From assembly GCA_035764725.1 (NCBI GenBank), contig DASTYT010000099.1, positions 1 to 64,000 of the forward strand: DNA of 64,000 nt. The letters run 5' to 3'. The stretch is from Candidatus Methylomirabilota bacterium (GTDB lineage Bacteria; Methylomirabilota; Methylomirabilia; Rokubacteriales; CSP1-6). A model generated the notes under the pieces. That model worked only from the letters and a program-made list of their open reading frames with translations. It was not told where the DNA came from and made no database searches. A program made the position numbers and the translations under genes. Shown here piece after piece: positions 43,581 to 52,993 of the stretch. The number at the start of each line of letters is the position of its first letter. Position 1 is the stretch's first letter.

Positions 43581-44783
43581 ATGGCCGGCCCGGTGCGCAT
43601 CACGCTCGATGACTACCGGGCGGTGGCCCCGCGTGGCGCCGTGGATTTCGTCTTGCGGCTGGCGGAGACGGTCCGTGGCCGCCGGCTGGTCCATGTGACG
43701 GCGTCGCGCTACGGCGGGGGAATCGCCGCCACCCTCAACCGCGTGCTTCCGGTGGTGAACGCCCTCGGTGTCGAGACTACGTGGGAGATCATCGTGGGCA
43801 CGGCCGAGTTCGACGCCGGCGCCCGCAGCCTGACGCTGGCGCTCCACGGCACCGAGCAGGTCGTGACCGAGGCCATGCTCGAGCGCTTGCACGCGACGTG
43901 CGTGGACAACGCCGCGCGCCTTCCCCTCGACGGGGACCTCGTCATGGTCCACGGCGGCGCGCCCTTTCTTCTGGTGGATCGCCGCCCCGATGCGGGCCGC
44001 TGGATCTGGCGCGGCCACGGCGACCTGTCGGCGCCGCAGGCCCAGGTGTGGGCCTTCCTGCGCCGCTTCCTCCCGCGCTACGACGCGGCCGTGCTCTCGC
44101 GCCGCTCCTTCGCCCCGCCCTTGCCCATTCCTCGTTTTTTGATTGCCCCGGCCGTCGATCCACTAGACGATCGCAACCGCGACATGTCGCGGCTCGAGCA
44201 GGCCCAGCGGCTCGATCGGCTCGGCGTGCCCCGGGACAAGCCCTATCTCGTGCAGGTGGGAGAATTCACCCGCACCCAGGATCCTCAGGGCGTGATCAAC
44301 GCCTACCGGCTGGTCAAGAAGCGGCACGATGTGCGGCTGGTGCTGGCCGGGCCGGAGCCGACCGACAGCAGCACGGTGCTCGACGAGGTACGCGAGGCGG
44401 CCCAGGCCGATGGGGACGTCGTGCCCGTCGTGCTTGGCGGCGCCGCTGACGCCGATCTGAACGCGCTCGAGCGGGGCGCCACCGTCGTGGTGCAGAAGCC
44501 GCTGCGGGCGGACTTCGCCCTCGATGTCGCGTGCGCCATGTGGAAGGGCAAACCCGTCATCGGCAGCCCGGTCGGCGGCATCCCGGACCAGATCGTGCCC
44601 CACGCCACCGGCTACGTGGTGAGCACGGTGGAGGGCGCGGCGTTCCGCCTCCGCAACCTGCTGAACAGCCCTGAGCTGATCGGCCGCATGGGAGCGGCGG
44701 CGCGTGAGACGGTGCGCCACCGCTTCTTGATCACGCGGGACCTGGCCGATCACCTCGGTCTGCTCGCGCACCTGACCAAGTGA
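43581..44783 (+). CDS. Trehalose synthase TreT-type glycosyltransferase
   Basis: A 400-aa GT-B enzyme of the TreT family, which joins NDP-glucose and glucose into trehalose, reversibly. The N-terminal domain has HVTASRYGGGIAATLNRVLP with the acceptor-binding glycine loop and WRGHGDLSAPQ; the C-terminal domain has QVGEFTRTQDPQGVINAY, VVQKPLRADFALDVACAMWKG and GGIPDQIV. ATG 43581 starts 2 bp after the DUF5752 stop. In this cluster it would feed trehalose to TreS. The donor nucleotide (ADP, UDP or GDP) cannot be told. No OtsA/OtsB is in the window. Confidence 0.83.
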   Translation: MAGPVRITLDDYRAVAPRGAVDFVLRLAETVRGRRLVHVTASRYGGGIAATLNRVLPVVNALGVETTWEIIVGTAEFDAGARSLTLALHGTEQVVTEAMLERLHATCVDNAARLPLDGDLVMVHGGAPFLLVDRRPDAGRWIWRGHGDLSAPQAQVWAFLRRFLPRYDAAVLSRRSFAPPLPIPRFLIAPAVDPLDDRNRDMSRLEQAQRLDRLGVPRDKPYLVQVGEFTRTQDPQGVINAYRLVKKRHDVRLVLAGPEPTDSSTVLDEVREAAQADGDVVPVVLGGAADADLNALERGATVVVQKPLRADFALDVACAMWKGKPVIGSPVGGIPDQIVPHATGYVVSTVEGAAFRLRNLLNSPELIGRMGAAARETVRHRFLITRDLADHLGLLAHLTK

Positions 44784-44793
44784 TCGGACGGGC

Positions 44794-46032
44794 ATGGCGA
44801 GACTTCTGAGCGATCCGGCGGTGCAGGCGGAGATGGAGGCCCTGGGGACGGCCGACGTCGTCGTCGGTCTGCCCACGGTCGGCCCAACTCCGTCCGCGGA
44901 GGCGGTCGGACGGGCGGCCCTCGAGGGTCCCCTCGGGAGCACGGGCACGGTGGTCGTCCACGTGGATCCCACCGGCTCCGGTGAGGTCATCGAGGCCCTG
45001 ACCCGCGCCGTCGCGCCCTGTCCGCTCCTCCACCTCGAGGGCTCCGGCCTCAGGCGAGCTCCCGCCGCACCCGAGCGCGACGACGCTTGCGATGCTGTCC
45101 GCACCGTCCTCGCCGCGGGCCGACAGCTGCGCGCGCGGGGCATCGTGTTCCTCAATGCCCTGGTGGATCCCGGTGCGCCCGGCCGCGCCGCCGCGCTCGC
45201 CGAGCCCGTGCTCAAGGACAGCCATGGCCTCGTGCTGCCGATGTACACGCGGACGCGCTACGAGGGCACGCTCACGCATGCGCTCGTCGTGCCGCTCGTC
45301 CGCGCGCTCTGGGGCCGGCGGCTCGCCCATCCGATGGCCGAGGAATTTGCGTGCTCGGGCGAAGCGGCCGGGGCTTTCCTCGACACCGAGGCGTGGGACA
45401 CGGACCTCGCGCGCCAGGGGATCGAGTTCTGGCTGCCGGTGGCGGCCATCCAATCGGGCCTGGTCGTCAGCCAGGTCCCCGTGGGACAGCGGCGGGTGGC
45501 CGCCGAGAGCCGGCCTTCGCCGCTCGGCGCCACCGTGGGACGAGTGGCCGGGGCGCTCTTCGCCCTCGCCGAGCAGACGGAGGGGCACTGGCTGGAGATC
45601 CGGGGCTCGGAGGCCGTGCCGGCGAGTGGACCGGAGCCCGCTCCCCGCGAGGGAGGCGGGCCGGTCGATCCCGGCCGCCTCCTGGCCGGCTTCCGTCAGG
45701 GGGTGCGGGACCTGCTGGAGATCTGGGTCCGCATCCTCGCGCCGGAGACGCTGGCCGACGTGCTGGCCCTGGGGGAAGCAGACCCCGACGAGTTCCGATT
45801 CTCCGATCGGCTCTGGACGCATGTCGTGTACGACTTCCTGCTCGCCTGGCGATTCCGCGTGGCGCACCGAAGCCACGTGGCGCAATCGCTGGCGCCGCTC
45901 TACCTCGGACGCACCGCGTCCCTCGTCCAGGAGACACGCGGCAAGCCGGCGGCGGCGATCACCGCCGTGGGCGAGCGGCTGGCTCGCGGATTCGAGGACG
46001 AGAAGGCGTACCTGGTGGACCGATGGCGATGA
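44794..46032 (+). CDS. Degenerate GT2-like glycosyltransferase of the GlgE operon
   Basis: A 412-aa protein resembling the GT-A family of glucosyl/mannosylglycerate-type synthases: DVVVGLPTVG opens it, RTRYEGTLTHALVVPLVRALWG and the DLARQGIEFWLPVAAIQSG stretch match family signatures, and the C-terminal FSDRLWTHVVYDFLLAWR is also typical. However the DxD metal site reads NAL in FLNALVDPG, and the RQPIGGDFG-like signature reads AHPMAEEFACS. Catalysis is therefore doubtful. It lies 10 bp after TreT and overlaps GlgE by up to 10 bp. It may be a pseudoenzyme regulator or use another mechanism. Fold assignment moderate. Confidence 0.68.
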   Translation: MARLLSDPAVQAEMEALGTADVVVGLPTVGPTPSAEAVGRAALEGPLGSTGTVVVHVDPTGSGEVIEALTRAVAPCPLLHLEGSGLRRAPAAPERDDACDAVRTVLAAGRQLRARGIVFLNALVDPGAPGRAAALAEPVLKDSHGLVLPMYTRTRYEGTLTHALVVPLVRALWGRRLAHPMAEEFACSGEAAGAFLDTEAWDTDLARQGIEFWLPVAAIQSGLVVSQVPVGQRRVAAESRPSPLGATVGRVAGALFALAEQTEGHWLEIRGSEAVPASGPEPAPREGGGPVDPGRLLAGFRQGVRDLLEIWVRILAPETLADVLALGEADPDEFRFSDRLWTHVVYDFLLAWRFRVAHRSHVAQSLAPLYLGRTASLVQETRGKPAAAITAVGERLARGFEDEKAYLVDRWR

Positions 46033-48011
46033 CGAAGCCGCGGCAGCCGATCGTGATCGAGCGCGTGGCCCCGGCCGTGGACGACGGCCGGTACCCGGTC
46101 AAGCGCGTCGTCGGAGAGCCGCTCGTCGTCTCGGCCGACATCTTCAAGGAGGGCCACGACGTGCTCGCGGCCGCCGTGCGGTACCGGGCGAGGGGAGAAA
46201 CCGCCTGGCGAGTCACCCCCCTCCTCAAGCGCGAGGGCGACCGCTGGGCCGCCGAGCTGATCCTGGACGAGAACACCCGTTACACGTACGTCCTGGAGGC
46301 GTGGACCGATCGCTTCGGCTCCTGGGTGCGCGAGACCGAGCGGCGTGTCGCCGGCGGCCAGAGCGACCTCCGCAGCGAGCTGCTCGAGGGCCGGGCCCTG
46401 ATCGAGGAGGCGGCCGGGGCCGCCTCCGGTGTCGACGCCGAGCGACTCCGCCACGCCGTCGACGCCCTCGACGCCGCGCCCGATCAGGAGGCGCGCCTGC
46501 GGCTGATTCTCGATACCGGGTTGAGGACACTGGTGGCGCGTACGGCATCTCGGCCGGATCTGACGCGCCACGACCGTGAGTACCAGGTGGTGGTGGACCG
46601 CCCGCGCGCTCGCTTCGCCGCGTGGTACGAGTGCTTCCCGCGCTCGCAGGGACGCGTGCCCGCCCGCCACGGGACCTTCGAGGACGTGATCGGTCGCCTG
46701 CCCGACATCCAGGCCATGGGCTTCGACGTGCTGTACCTGCCTCCCATCCACCCGATCGGGCGCACGCACCGCAAGGGGCGGAACAACTCGCTGGCCGCCG
46801 GCCCCGGCGACCCGGGGAGCCCGTGGGCGATCGGCGGTCCCGAAGGCGGCCACGATGCCGTGGAGCCGGGCCTGGGCACGCTCGACGACTTCCGGCGCCT
46901 GATCAAGGCGGCCGGCGATCATGGAATGGAGCTCGCCCTCGACCTGGCCATCCAGTGCTCGCCCGATCACCCCTGGGTCCGCGAGCATCCCGAGTGGTTC
47001 CATCACCGCCCCGACGGCAGCATCAAGTACGCGGAGAACCCGCCCAAGAAGTACCAGGACATCTATCCGCTGAACTTCGCCGGTCACGCGTGGGGGTCCC
47101 TGTGGGACGCCTGGCTACGCATCGTGCTCTTCTGGGTGGAGCAGGGCGTGCGAACGTTTCGAGTGGATAATCCCCACACCAAGCCGCTCGATTTCTGGCG
47201 GTGGCTGATCCGCGAGGTCCAGGACCGCCACCCCGACGTGATCTTCCTCTCCGAGGCCTTCACCCGGCCCTCCGTGATGCGGGCGCTGGCCAAGATCGGG
47301 TTCTCTCAGTCCTACACGTACTTCACGTGGCGCAACTTCAAGGAGGAACTGACCGAGTACCTCACGGAGCTCACGCAGTCGGACATGGTCGAGTACTACC
47401 GGGGGAACTTCTTCGTGAACACCCCCGACATCCTCCCCGAGGTGCTCCAGCGCGGCGGGCCGCCCGCCTTCCGGCTGCGCGCGGTGCTCGGCGCGCTCCT
47501 GTCGTCTCTGTGGGGCGTCTACAGCGGCTTCGAGCTGTGCGAGAACGCCGCGGTGCCGGGCACCGAGGAGTACCTCGACTCCGAGAAGTACGAGATCCGC
47601 GTGCGCGACTGGAACGCCCCGGGTCACATCAAGGACCTCATCGCACGGCTCAACCGGATCCGCCGGGACAACCCCGCCCTGCACGAGTACCGGAACCTGC
47701 GCTTCTACGAGGCGGGGAGCGATCACATCCTCTTCTTCGGCAAGGCCACGGCGGCGCGGGACAACGTCATCCTCGCCGCGGTCAATCTCGACCCCTTCGG
47801 GGCCCACGAGGCGCGGCTTGATCTTCCACTGGCCAAGCTCGGGGTCGCGCCCGACGAGGCCTACGAGCTGACCGAGCTCCTCAGCGGGACCAGACGGCTG
47901 TGCCGCGGACCCCAGCAGACCGTGGCCCTCGACCCCCAGCATGGGCCCGCCGTCATCTGGCGCCTGGGCCGGTGGCGCCGCCGTGAGCAAGATTTCGACT
48001 ACTTCGCCTAG
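46023..48011 (+). CDS. glgE: Alpha-1,4-glucan:maltose-1-phosphate maltosyltransferase
   Basis: A 662-aa GH13_3 enzyme that adds maltosyl units from maltose-1-phosphate to alpha-glucan ends. An N-terminal beta domain (to about 110), a helical dimer segment (115-190), the barrel with [10 protein letters not shown] (201-210), nucleophile D382 in [10 protein letters not shown] and acid/base E411 in LSEAFTRP, and a C-terminal domain can be seen. Length matches the GlgE family (about 660-700). ATG 46023 or 46029 both overlap the upstream gene. TreS follows 14 bp downstream. This enzyme defines the pathway of the region. Confidence 0.95.
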   Translation: MAMTKPRQPIVIERVAPAVDDGRYPVKRVVGEPLVVSADIFKEGHDVLAAAVRYRARGETAWRVTPLLKREGDRWAAELILDENTRYTYVLEAWTDRFGSWVRETERRVAGGQSDLRSELLEGRALIEEAAGAASGVDAERLRHAVDALDAAPDQEARLRLILDTGLRTLVARTASRPDLTRHDREYQVVVDRPRARFAAWYECFPRSQGRVPARHGTFEDVIGRLPDIQAMGFDVLYLPPIHPIGRTHRKGRNNSLAAGPGDPGSPWAIGGPEGGHDAVEPGLGTLDDFRRLIKAAGDHGMELALDLAIQCSPDHPWVREHPEWFHHRPDGSIKYAENPPKKYQDIYPLNFAGHAWGSLWDAWLRIVLFWVEQGVRTFRVDNPHTKPLDFWRWLIREVQDRHPDVIFLSEAFTRPSVMRALAKIGFSQSYTYFTWRNFKEELTEYLTELTQSDMVEYYRGNFFVNTPDILPEVLQRGGPPAFRLRAVLGALLSSLWGVYSGFELCENAAVPGTEEYLDSEKYEIRVRDWNAPGHIKDLIARLNRIRRDNPALHEYRNLRFYEAGSDHILFFGKATAARDNVILAAVNLDPFGAHEARLDLPLAKLGVAPDEAYELTELLSGTRRLCRGPQQTVALDPQHGPAVIWRLGRWRRREQDFDYFA

Positions 48012-48025
48012 GAGCCCTCGCGCGC

Positions 48026-49699
48026 ATGAGTGACCCGCTCTGGTACCAGGACGCCGTGTTCTACGAGCTGCACGTCCGCGCCTTCCAGGACGGCAACGAC
48101 GACGGCATCGGTGACTTCGTGGGCCTGACCCGTCGGCTCGACTACCTGAAGGAGCTCGGCGTGGACTGCCTGTGGCTGCTCCCGTTCTACCCTTCGCCGC
48201 TCCGGGACGACGGCTACGATGTCGCCGACTACCGGACCGTTCATCCCGATTACGGGACGCTGGCCGACTTCGAGCGCTTCCTCGAGGAAGCGCACGCTCG
48301 CGGGCTCCGTGTCATCTCCGACCTCGTGGTGAACCACACGTCCGATCAGCACCGCTGGTTCCAGGAGGCCCGCCGGGATCCCGCCTCACCCTTCCGCCAG
48401 TACTACGTCTGGAGCGACACCGACCAGCGGTACAAGGACGCGCGCATCATCTTCATCGATACCGAGCGCTCGAACTGGACGTGGGATCCCGAAGCGAGAG
48501 CGTACTACTGGCACCGCTTCTTCAGCCATCAGCCGGATCTCAACTTCGACAACCCCCAGGTCCAGGCCGAGCTGCTGGCGGTGATGCAGCACTGGCTCGA
48601 TCGGGGACTCGACGGCTTCCGCTGCGACGCCGTGCCCTACCTCTTCGAGCGCGAGGGGACGATCTGCGAGAACCTGCCGGAGACCCATCTCTTCCTCCGA
48701 GCCCTTCGGGGGGCCATCGATCGGAAGTACGCCGGGCGCATCCTGCTCGCCGAGGCCAATCAGTGGCCGGCGGATGTGCGCCCGTACTTCGGCGAGGGCG
48801 ACGAGTTCCACATGGCCTTCCACTTCCCGCTGATGCCCCGGATCTTCCTGGCCGTCCGCCACGGCGACCGGCGCCCCATCACGGACATCTACAAGCACAC
48901 GCCCGAGATTCCCCCCGGCTGTCAGTGGGGCCTCTTCCTGCGGAACCACGACGAGCTGACCCTGGAGATGGTGTCGGGCGACGAGCGCCGCGAGCTCTAC
49001 TGGGCCTACGGCCAGGACCCGCAGATGCGCCTCAACCTGGGCATCCGCCGCCGCCTCGCGCCGTTGCTGGACAACGACCGGCGCAAGATCGAGCTCCTGA
49101 CCAGCCTCCTCTTCACCCTGCCCGGCAGTCCCATCCTCTACTACGGGGACGAGCTCGGCATGGGCGACAACATCTACCTCGGCGACCGGAACGGGGTGCG
49201 GACGCCCATGCAGTGGTCGGGCGACAAGAACGCCGGCTTCTCCGGCGCCGATCCCGCCCGCCTCTACCTCCCGCTGATCAGCGACCCCGTCTTCGGCTAC
49301 GGGGCGATCAACGTGCAGGCGCAGGAGCGCCCGCCGTGGTCGCTGCTCAACTGGATGCGGCGCCTCATCGCCACGCGGAAGAAGTCGCGGGCCTTCGGGC
49401 GGGGCACGCTCACCTTCCTTCGCGCCAAGAACGACAGCGTGCTGGCGCATCTCCGGGTGTGGGAGGGGGAGACCGTGCTCGCCGTGCACAACCTCTCCCG
49501 CGCGGCCGAGCCGGTGGAGATCGACCTTGCCAACTACGCGGGCTGGACGCCCGTCGAGATGCTGAGCGACAGCCGATTCCCGGTCATCGGGACTCAGCCG
49601 TACTTCCTGAGCCTGGCGCCGTACGGCTACTACTGGTTCCGGCTCCAGCCACCCGCCACCGAACAGGTGCTCTATGGCATCGAGGACATCTCTCTCTGA
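48026..49699 (+). CDS. treS: Trehalose synthase (maltose alpha-D-glucosyltransferase)
   Basis: A 557-aa GH13_16 enzyme interconverting trehalose and maltose. [20 protein letters not shown] and [19 protein letters not shown] open the barrel; nucleophile D201 ([10 protein letters not shown]), acid/base E243 (LLAEANQWP) and D309 (RNHDE) are present, as is the family segment [21 protein letters not shown] precedes ATG 48026. Not fused to maltokinase, unlike in many bacteria, but the two genes overlap by 26 bp, giving stoichiometric expression of the TreS-Mak pair. Confidence 0.95.
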   Translation: MSDPLWYQDAVFYELHVRAFQDGNDDGIGDFVGLTRRLDYLKELGVDCLWLLPFYPSPLRDDGYDVADYRTVHPDYGTLADFERFLEEAHARGLRVISDLVVNHTSDQHRWFQEARRDPASPFRQYYVWSDTDQRYKDARIIFIDTERSNWTWDPEARAYYWHRFFSHQPDLNFDNPQVQAELLAVMQHWLDRGLDGFRCDAVPYLFEREGTICENLPETHLFLRALRGAIDRKYAGRILLAEANQWPADVRPYFGEGDEFHMAFHFPLMPRIFLAVRHGDRRPITDIYKHTPEIPPGCQWGLFLRNHDELTLEMVSGDERRELYWAYGQDPQMRLNLGIRRRLAPLLDNDRRKIELLTSLLFTLPGSPILYYGDELGMGDNIYLGDRNGVRTPMQWSGDKNAGFSGADPARLYLPLISDPVFGYGAINVQAQERPPWSLLNWMRRLIATRKKSRAFGRGTLTFLRAKNDSVLAHLRVWEGETVLAVHNLSRAAEPVEIDLANYAGWTPVEMLSDSRFPVIGTQPYFLSLAPYGYYWFRLQPPATEQVLYGIEDISL

Positions 49700-51254
49700 G
49701 CGGGTGCCCGCGCTCAAGGCGTTCCTCGAAGGAGGGGCAGCGTCCGGCCTGGGCGCCTTCATGGCCCGCCAGCGGTGGTATGGGGCGCGCGGGCGGCGAC
49801 CCACGCGCCTCGCCGTGCTCGACGCCGCCGTCCTCGACGCGCCCTCCCCCGAATGGCCGGCCGAGCCGCTCGTCGTGCTGTTCCTGGTGGAGACCGACAG
49901 CGACCGCTACTACGTCCCGCTGGCGGCTCGCCCGGGAAGCGCGCCGGATTCCGGCGGGGCGGTGGGGACGGTGGACGGCCTTGCCGTCGTCGACGCGCAC
50001 GGCGAGCCCGAGTTCGGCCGTCGCGTGCTCCATGCCTGCGCGACGGGCCGCGTCCTCGAGGGCATGAGCGGGCGTTTCGTCGGGCACTGGTCGGGCGCGG
50101 CGGCAGCGCCCGACTCGGCCGGCTGCCGGGAGACTGCCGTCACCCTGTTCAAGGGCGAGCAGAGCAACACGTCGTTGCTGCTCGGCGGCCAGCTGATCGC
50201 CAAGTCCTTCCGCCGCGCTCGGCCAGGGCCCAATCCCGACTTCGAGATCCCCCACTTTCTGACGACCCGCACGGGCTTTCCCCACACGCCCGGGCTGGCG
50301 GGCTGGCTGGAGCATCAGAATCGAGGTGGGGAGCCCACGACGATCGCCCTCCTCCAGCCCTTCGTGGAGAACAGCGGCGACGGGTGGAGCCACGCTCTCG
50401 CCGGCCTCGAGTCGCTCGCCAGCGCGCTCGCCGGGGAGCCGCCGCCCACGGACGTCGAGGCCGCCGAGCACCGGCTCCGCGCGCTGGGCGGCGATCTCCT
50501 GGACGACCTCCGCACACTCGGGACCGTGACCGGCGAGCTGCACGTGGCCCTGGCCACCGCCGGCACGCCGCCCGCCTTCCGGCCGGAGCCGATCAGCGAC
50601 GCCGACGTGACCGTGTGGAGCGAGCAGGTGGCGGTCGAGTCAGAGGCCATGCTGGCTGAGGCCGCCCGGCGCCTGGATAGCTTGTCCGATTCCGCGCGCG
50701 AGCGCGTCGCCGCGCTCGTCGAGCGATGGCCGACGCTGGCCGGCCGCGGGCTCGACCTCTCCCCGCTCGCCAGCGACGGTTGCCACAAGATCCGCATCCA
50801 CGGCGACTACCACCTGGGCCAGGTGCTTCGCACGCGGACGGGCTACGTCGTGATCGACTTCGAGGGCGAGCCGGCGCGGCCCCTGGCCGAGCGGCGCGCC
50901 AAGGGCTCACCGCTGCGCGACGTGGCCGGGATGTTGCGTTCGTTCGACTATGCCGCCCGGACCGTCCTCGCCGGCCGCGACGCCGGCGAGCGGCGCGCGC
51001 TCGCGCCGTGGCTGGACGCCTGGGAGCGCCAGGCGCGCGCCGTCTTCCAGCGCGGCTATCTGGAGGCGGCGGAGCGCAGCGCCGTGCCCCTCGTGCCCGC
51101 GGCCGGCACGCGGGTGGAGCAGGTCACCTCGGTGTTCGAGCTCGGCAAGGCCGTGTACGAGCTGCGCTACGAGCTATCCCATCGACCCGCCTGGGCCGGC
51201 ATCCCCGCGGACGGCATCGCGCGTATCCTGGACGAGATGAGGGACCGCCCCTGA
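49674..51254 (+). CDS. mak: Maltokinase
   Basis: A 526-aa aminoglycoside-phosphotransferase-like kinase making maltose-1-phosphate from maltose and ATP. The Mak cap domain begins at [13 protein letters not shown]; the kinase lobe has [15 protein letters not shown] (ATP loop) and the catalytic loop [10 protein letters not shown] (near 375) followed by [16 protein letters not shown] with the metal aspartate. The start overlaps treS by 26 bp. This completes TreT-TreS-Mak-GlgE-GlgB. A lipoprotein gene begins 20 bp downstream but is probably unrelated. Confidence 0.93.
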   Translation: MASRTSLSERVPALKAFLEGGAASGLGAFMARQRWYGARGRRPTRLAVLDAAVLDAPSPEWPAEPLVVLFLVETDSDRYYVPLAARPGSAPDSGGAVGTVDGLAVVDAHGEPEFGRRVLHACATGRVLEGMSGRFVGHWSGAAAAPDSAGCRETAVTLFKGEQSNTSLLLGGQLIAKSFRRARPGPNPDFEIPHFLTTRTGFPHTPGLAGWLEHQNRGGEPTTIALLQPFVENSGDGWSHALAGLESLASALAGEPPPTDVEAAEHRLRALGGDLLDDLRTLGTVTGELHVALATAGTPPAFRPEPISDADVTVWSEQVAVESEAMLAEAARRLDSLSDSARERVAALVERWPTLAGRGLDLSPLASDGCHKIRIHGDYHLGQVLRTRTGYVVIDFEGEPARPLAERRAKGSPLRDVAGMLRSFDYAARTVLAGRDAGERRALAPWLDAWERQARAVFQRGYLEAAERSAVPLVPAAGTRVEQVTSVFELGKAVYELRYELSHRPAWAGIPADGIARILDEMRDRP

Positions 51255-51274
51255 TCGCTCACGGGCTTCGCGCG

Positions 51275-51505
51275 GTGAAGAAATCGATAATGGTGGGCAC
51301 CCTTGCGGTTGGCCTTTTCAGCCTCGCGGCAGGGTGCACGCTCGACACCGCCGCGATCTGTAAGTCCTCGGGCGGCACGCAGACTGGGGGCACCTGCACT
51401 CAATACGGTCCGGGCCAGCAGGCGGCGAGGGACCAGTGCAGGGCGAGCGGGGGCATCTACCTGGTCGGCAGCGAGACCTGCGTGCTCGGCAGCGGAGGGC
51501 CTTGA
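51275..51505 (+). CDS. Small cysteine-containing lipoprotein
   Basis: A 76-aa product from GTG 51275. A lysine-containing N-terminus (VKKS), a hydrophobic run and the lipobox LAAGC give a lipidated cysteine near residue 20. The mature part is about 56 residues with cysteines in AICKSSG, GTCTQY, DQCRASGG and ETCVLG, evenly spaced and possibly forming two disulfides; glycine and serine are frequent. I recognise no family. ATG 51290 would remove the positive N-terminus and is less likely. Probably anchored in a membrane facing the periplasm. Confidence 0.6.
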   Translation: MKKSIMVGTLAVGLFSLAAGCTLDTAAICKSSGGTQTGGTCTQYGPGQQAARDQCRASGGIYLVGSETCVLGSGGP

Positions 51506-51527
51506 AGGCTTACATGTTGCGCTGCCG

Positions 51528-51758
51528 CTAGGCCCCGGGCGCCTCGGGCGCCGTGTCGTAGGCCGGAGCGAAGTCGGCCCGCTCTCTGATCGTGTCGGTC
51601 ATCGCCTGGCCGCCCAGGATGGTGGCCAGCTGGGCGCTGTCCCTGATGGGGCCGTGCTCGGCGCGATACCGCACGATGGACGCTACCTGCGAGGGGCCGA
51701 GGCCCAGCTCGAGCAGCTCGTCCCCGTTGGCCAAGTTGATGTGCACCTTGGTCGGCAT
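51528..51758 (-). CDS. Short helix-hairpin-helix (ComEA-like) protein
   Basis: A 76-aa protein with one ComEA-type HhH unit: INLANGDELLELGLGPSQV, then IVRYRAEHGPIRD and LATILGG. HhH pairs bind DNA backbone, but single units without signal peptide, as here, may act in protein contacts. GGAGGGG precedes ATG 51758. It lies 15 bp downstream of the TRL lipoprotein gene, probably one transcript. Role unknown. Confidence 0.72.
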   Translation of the reverse strand: MPTKVHINLANGDELLELGLGPSQVASIVRYRAEHGPIRDSAQLATILGGQAMTDTIRERADFAPAYDTAPEAPGA

Positions 51759-51773
51759 GGTCCCCTCCGATGG

Positions 51774-52091
51774 CTACTCGCCGTGGACGATGGTCGTGTA
51801 CTTGGCCCAGATCCCCAGGATGTTCTGGGTCTCGTGGTCAACATGATGAATCTTCGTGATGCCCCCGTTCTGCATCGCGGCCGAGATGCTCGCATCGCCG
51901 GTCGAGAACACCAGCACTCCCCACGCCTCCGCCCGGCCGACCTTCGGGCTGGTGGCTGCCGGGCCGGCCGCGACCGGCCCCTTCATGTCGAGCGTGATCG
52001 GCGCCATGACGGGCCCGTGGGCGAGGGCGCAGCCGCCGAGCAATGCTACGCACAGAAGGGTAAGGACCAAATGGCTTCCGATTCTGCTCAT
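51774..52091 (-). CDS. TRL-like family lipoprotein
   Basis: A 105-aa protein with a signal peptide ending in the lipobox LLGGC (lipidated cysteine near residue 19). The mature part has GDASISAAMQNGGITKIHHVD and ETQNILGIWAKYTTIVHG, the pattern of TRL-like proteins. The family is found as small outer-membrane or periplasmic lipoproteins of unknown function. GGAGGA precedes ATG 52091, preferred over an upstream start lacking a signal peptide. A promoter is at 52150-52178. First gene of a two-gene unit with the HhH protein. Confidence 0.78.
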   Translation of the reverse strand: MSRIGSHLVLTLLCVALLGGCALAHGPVMAPITLDMKGPVAAGPAATSPKVGRAEAWGVLVFSTGDASISAAMQNGGITKIHHVDHETQNILGIWAKYTTIVHGE

Positions 52092-52149
52092 GATGTCCTC
52101 CGGGGCTTGGGGTGGACGCAGCGTCCCGCCGACACGTGATATGCCATTC

Positions 52150-52178
52150 ACCTTGGAGGGCCACGCCACGAGTGTCAA
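52150..52178 (-). promoter_or_regulatory. Promoter of the TRL lipoprotein gene
   Basis: On the minus strand TTGACA (52173-52178), 17 bases, CAAGGT (52150-52155). The -35 is perfect; the -10 keeps only the second A and final T. The leader would be about 50 bases and contains GGAGGA. Confidence 0.5.
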
Positions 52179-52238
52179 CGGGAGGAAATGACTCGCGCCG
52201 CGCTCACCTCACCGCTGTCGCCCGCGCCTCGCGCGCGG

Positions 52239-52247
52239 TGGTACACT
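52239..52247 (+). promoter_or_regulatory. Extended -10 promoter of the tRNA-Sec gene
   Basis: TGG followed by TACACT (52242-52247) forms an extended -10 without a clear -35. Transcription would start near 52254, about 28 bases before the mature 5' end at 52282. Confidence 0.4.
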
Positions 52248-52281
52248 CCTCTTCGCTGATTTCTCAGTGAGTTAGCAACCT

Positions 52282-52379
52282 GGAAGCGTTTGCGGCGCCG
52301 GTGCACGCCCCGGACTTCAAATCCGGTGTTCGGCTCTAGACAAGTCGAAGGTGGGTTCGACTCCCACACGCTTCCGCCA
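52282..52379 (+). tRNA. selC: tRNA-Sec (anticodon UCA)
   Basis: A 98-base selenocysteine tRNA. The acceptor stem has 8 pairs (GGAAGCGT with ACGCTTCC), discriminator G and an encoded CCA (52377-52379). The anticodon arm is CCGGA-CTTCAAA-TCCGG with anticodon TCA. The long variable arm pairs TTCGGCT with AGTCGAA (7 bp, one G-U). The T arm is GTGGG-TTCGACT-CCCAC. The 8+5 acceptor/T-stem layout is that of bacterial tRNA-Sec, and the sequence GGACTTCAAATCC is identical to the E. coli anticodon arm as I recall it. It is 1.4 kb upstream of selA and selB on the same strand. Confidence 0.96.
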
Positions 52380-52390
52380 CCCGGGCGACC

Positions 52391-52984
52391 ATGAAGAGGG
52401 AGACCGTGGCGAAGAACACGCGGCAGGACACGAAGGCTCGCAGGGTGGGGGAGAAGCCGGCGCGCGGCCTCTCCCGCGCCGCGCGGCGACGGCGCAACAT
52501 GACTATCGGCATCGCGGTCGCCGTGGTGGTGGCGGTGGTCGTGGGCTACTTTGCGTATCAGGCCTCGGCGAACCGGCCGGGCGTCGAGTTCGCGGACCAG
52601 GGCAATCTCCACATCCAGACGGAGGCCGAGCCGCACGTGCCGTACAACTCCGACCCGCCCACCTCGGGACCGCATCTGCCCTACATCGCGCCCTGGGGCG
52701 TCCACAACGTGCCGATCGTGCGCGAGCTGCAGGTGCACAACCTGGAAGACGGGGGCGTGGTGATCCAGTACAACTGCCCCAACGGCTGCGCCGACCTGGT
52801 GACCCAGCTCGAGGCCATCGTGAAGGGGTACGACCGGCAGGTGCTGCTCGCCCCCTATCCCGGCATGAAGACGCGCATCGCGCTCACCGCGTGGACGCGA
52901 CTGGATGCCTTCGACGACTACGACGAGGGGCGCATCGTCCGGTTCATCCGGACCTATCGCGGAATCGACCACCACAAGCGGTAA
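52391..52984 (+). CDS. DUF3105 membrane-anchored protein
   Basis: A 197-aa protein with a very basic N-terminus, one membrane helix (about 37-57) and an external DUF3105 domain. The domain signatures are VPYNSDPPTSGPHLPYIAPW, VHNLEDGGVVIQYNCP and TRIALTAWTRLDAFDDYDE with conserved His, Tyr and Cys (NCPNGC). It begins only 11 bases after the tRNA-Sec CCA, so it may be cotranscribed with selC and need processing. The family is widespread with unknown function. Confidence 0.82.
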   Translation: MKRETVAKNTRQDTKARRVGEKPARGLSRAARRRRNMTIGIAVAVVVAVVVGYFAYQASANRPGVEFADQGNLHIQTEAEPHVPYNSDPPTSGPHLPYIAPWGVHNVPIVRELQVHNLEDGGVVIQYNCPNGCADLVTQLEAIVKGYDRQVLLAPYPGMKTRIALTAWTRLDAFDDYDEGRIVRFIRTYRGIDHHKR

Positions 52985-52987
52985 AAT
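52982..52987 (+). promoter_or_regulatory. -10 box overlapping the DUF3105 stop codon
   Basis: TAAAAT, six bases before ATG 52994, covers the TAA stop of the preceding gene. No Shine-Dalgarno is present, and no clear -35. Consistent with leaderless transcription of the lipoprotein gene. Confidence 0.4.
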
Positions 52988-52993
52988 GGCGCC

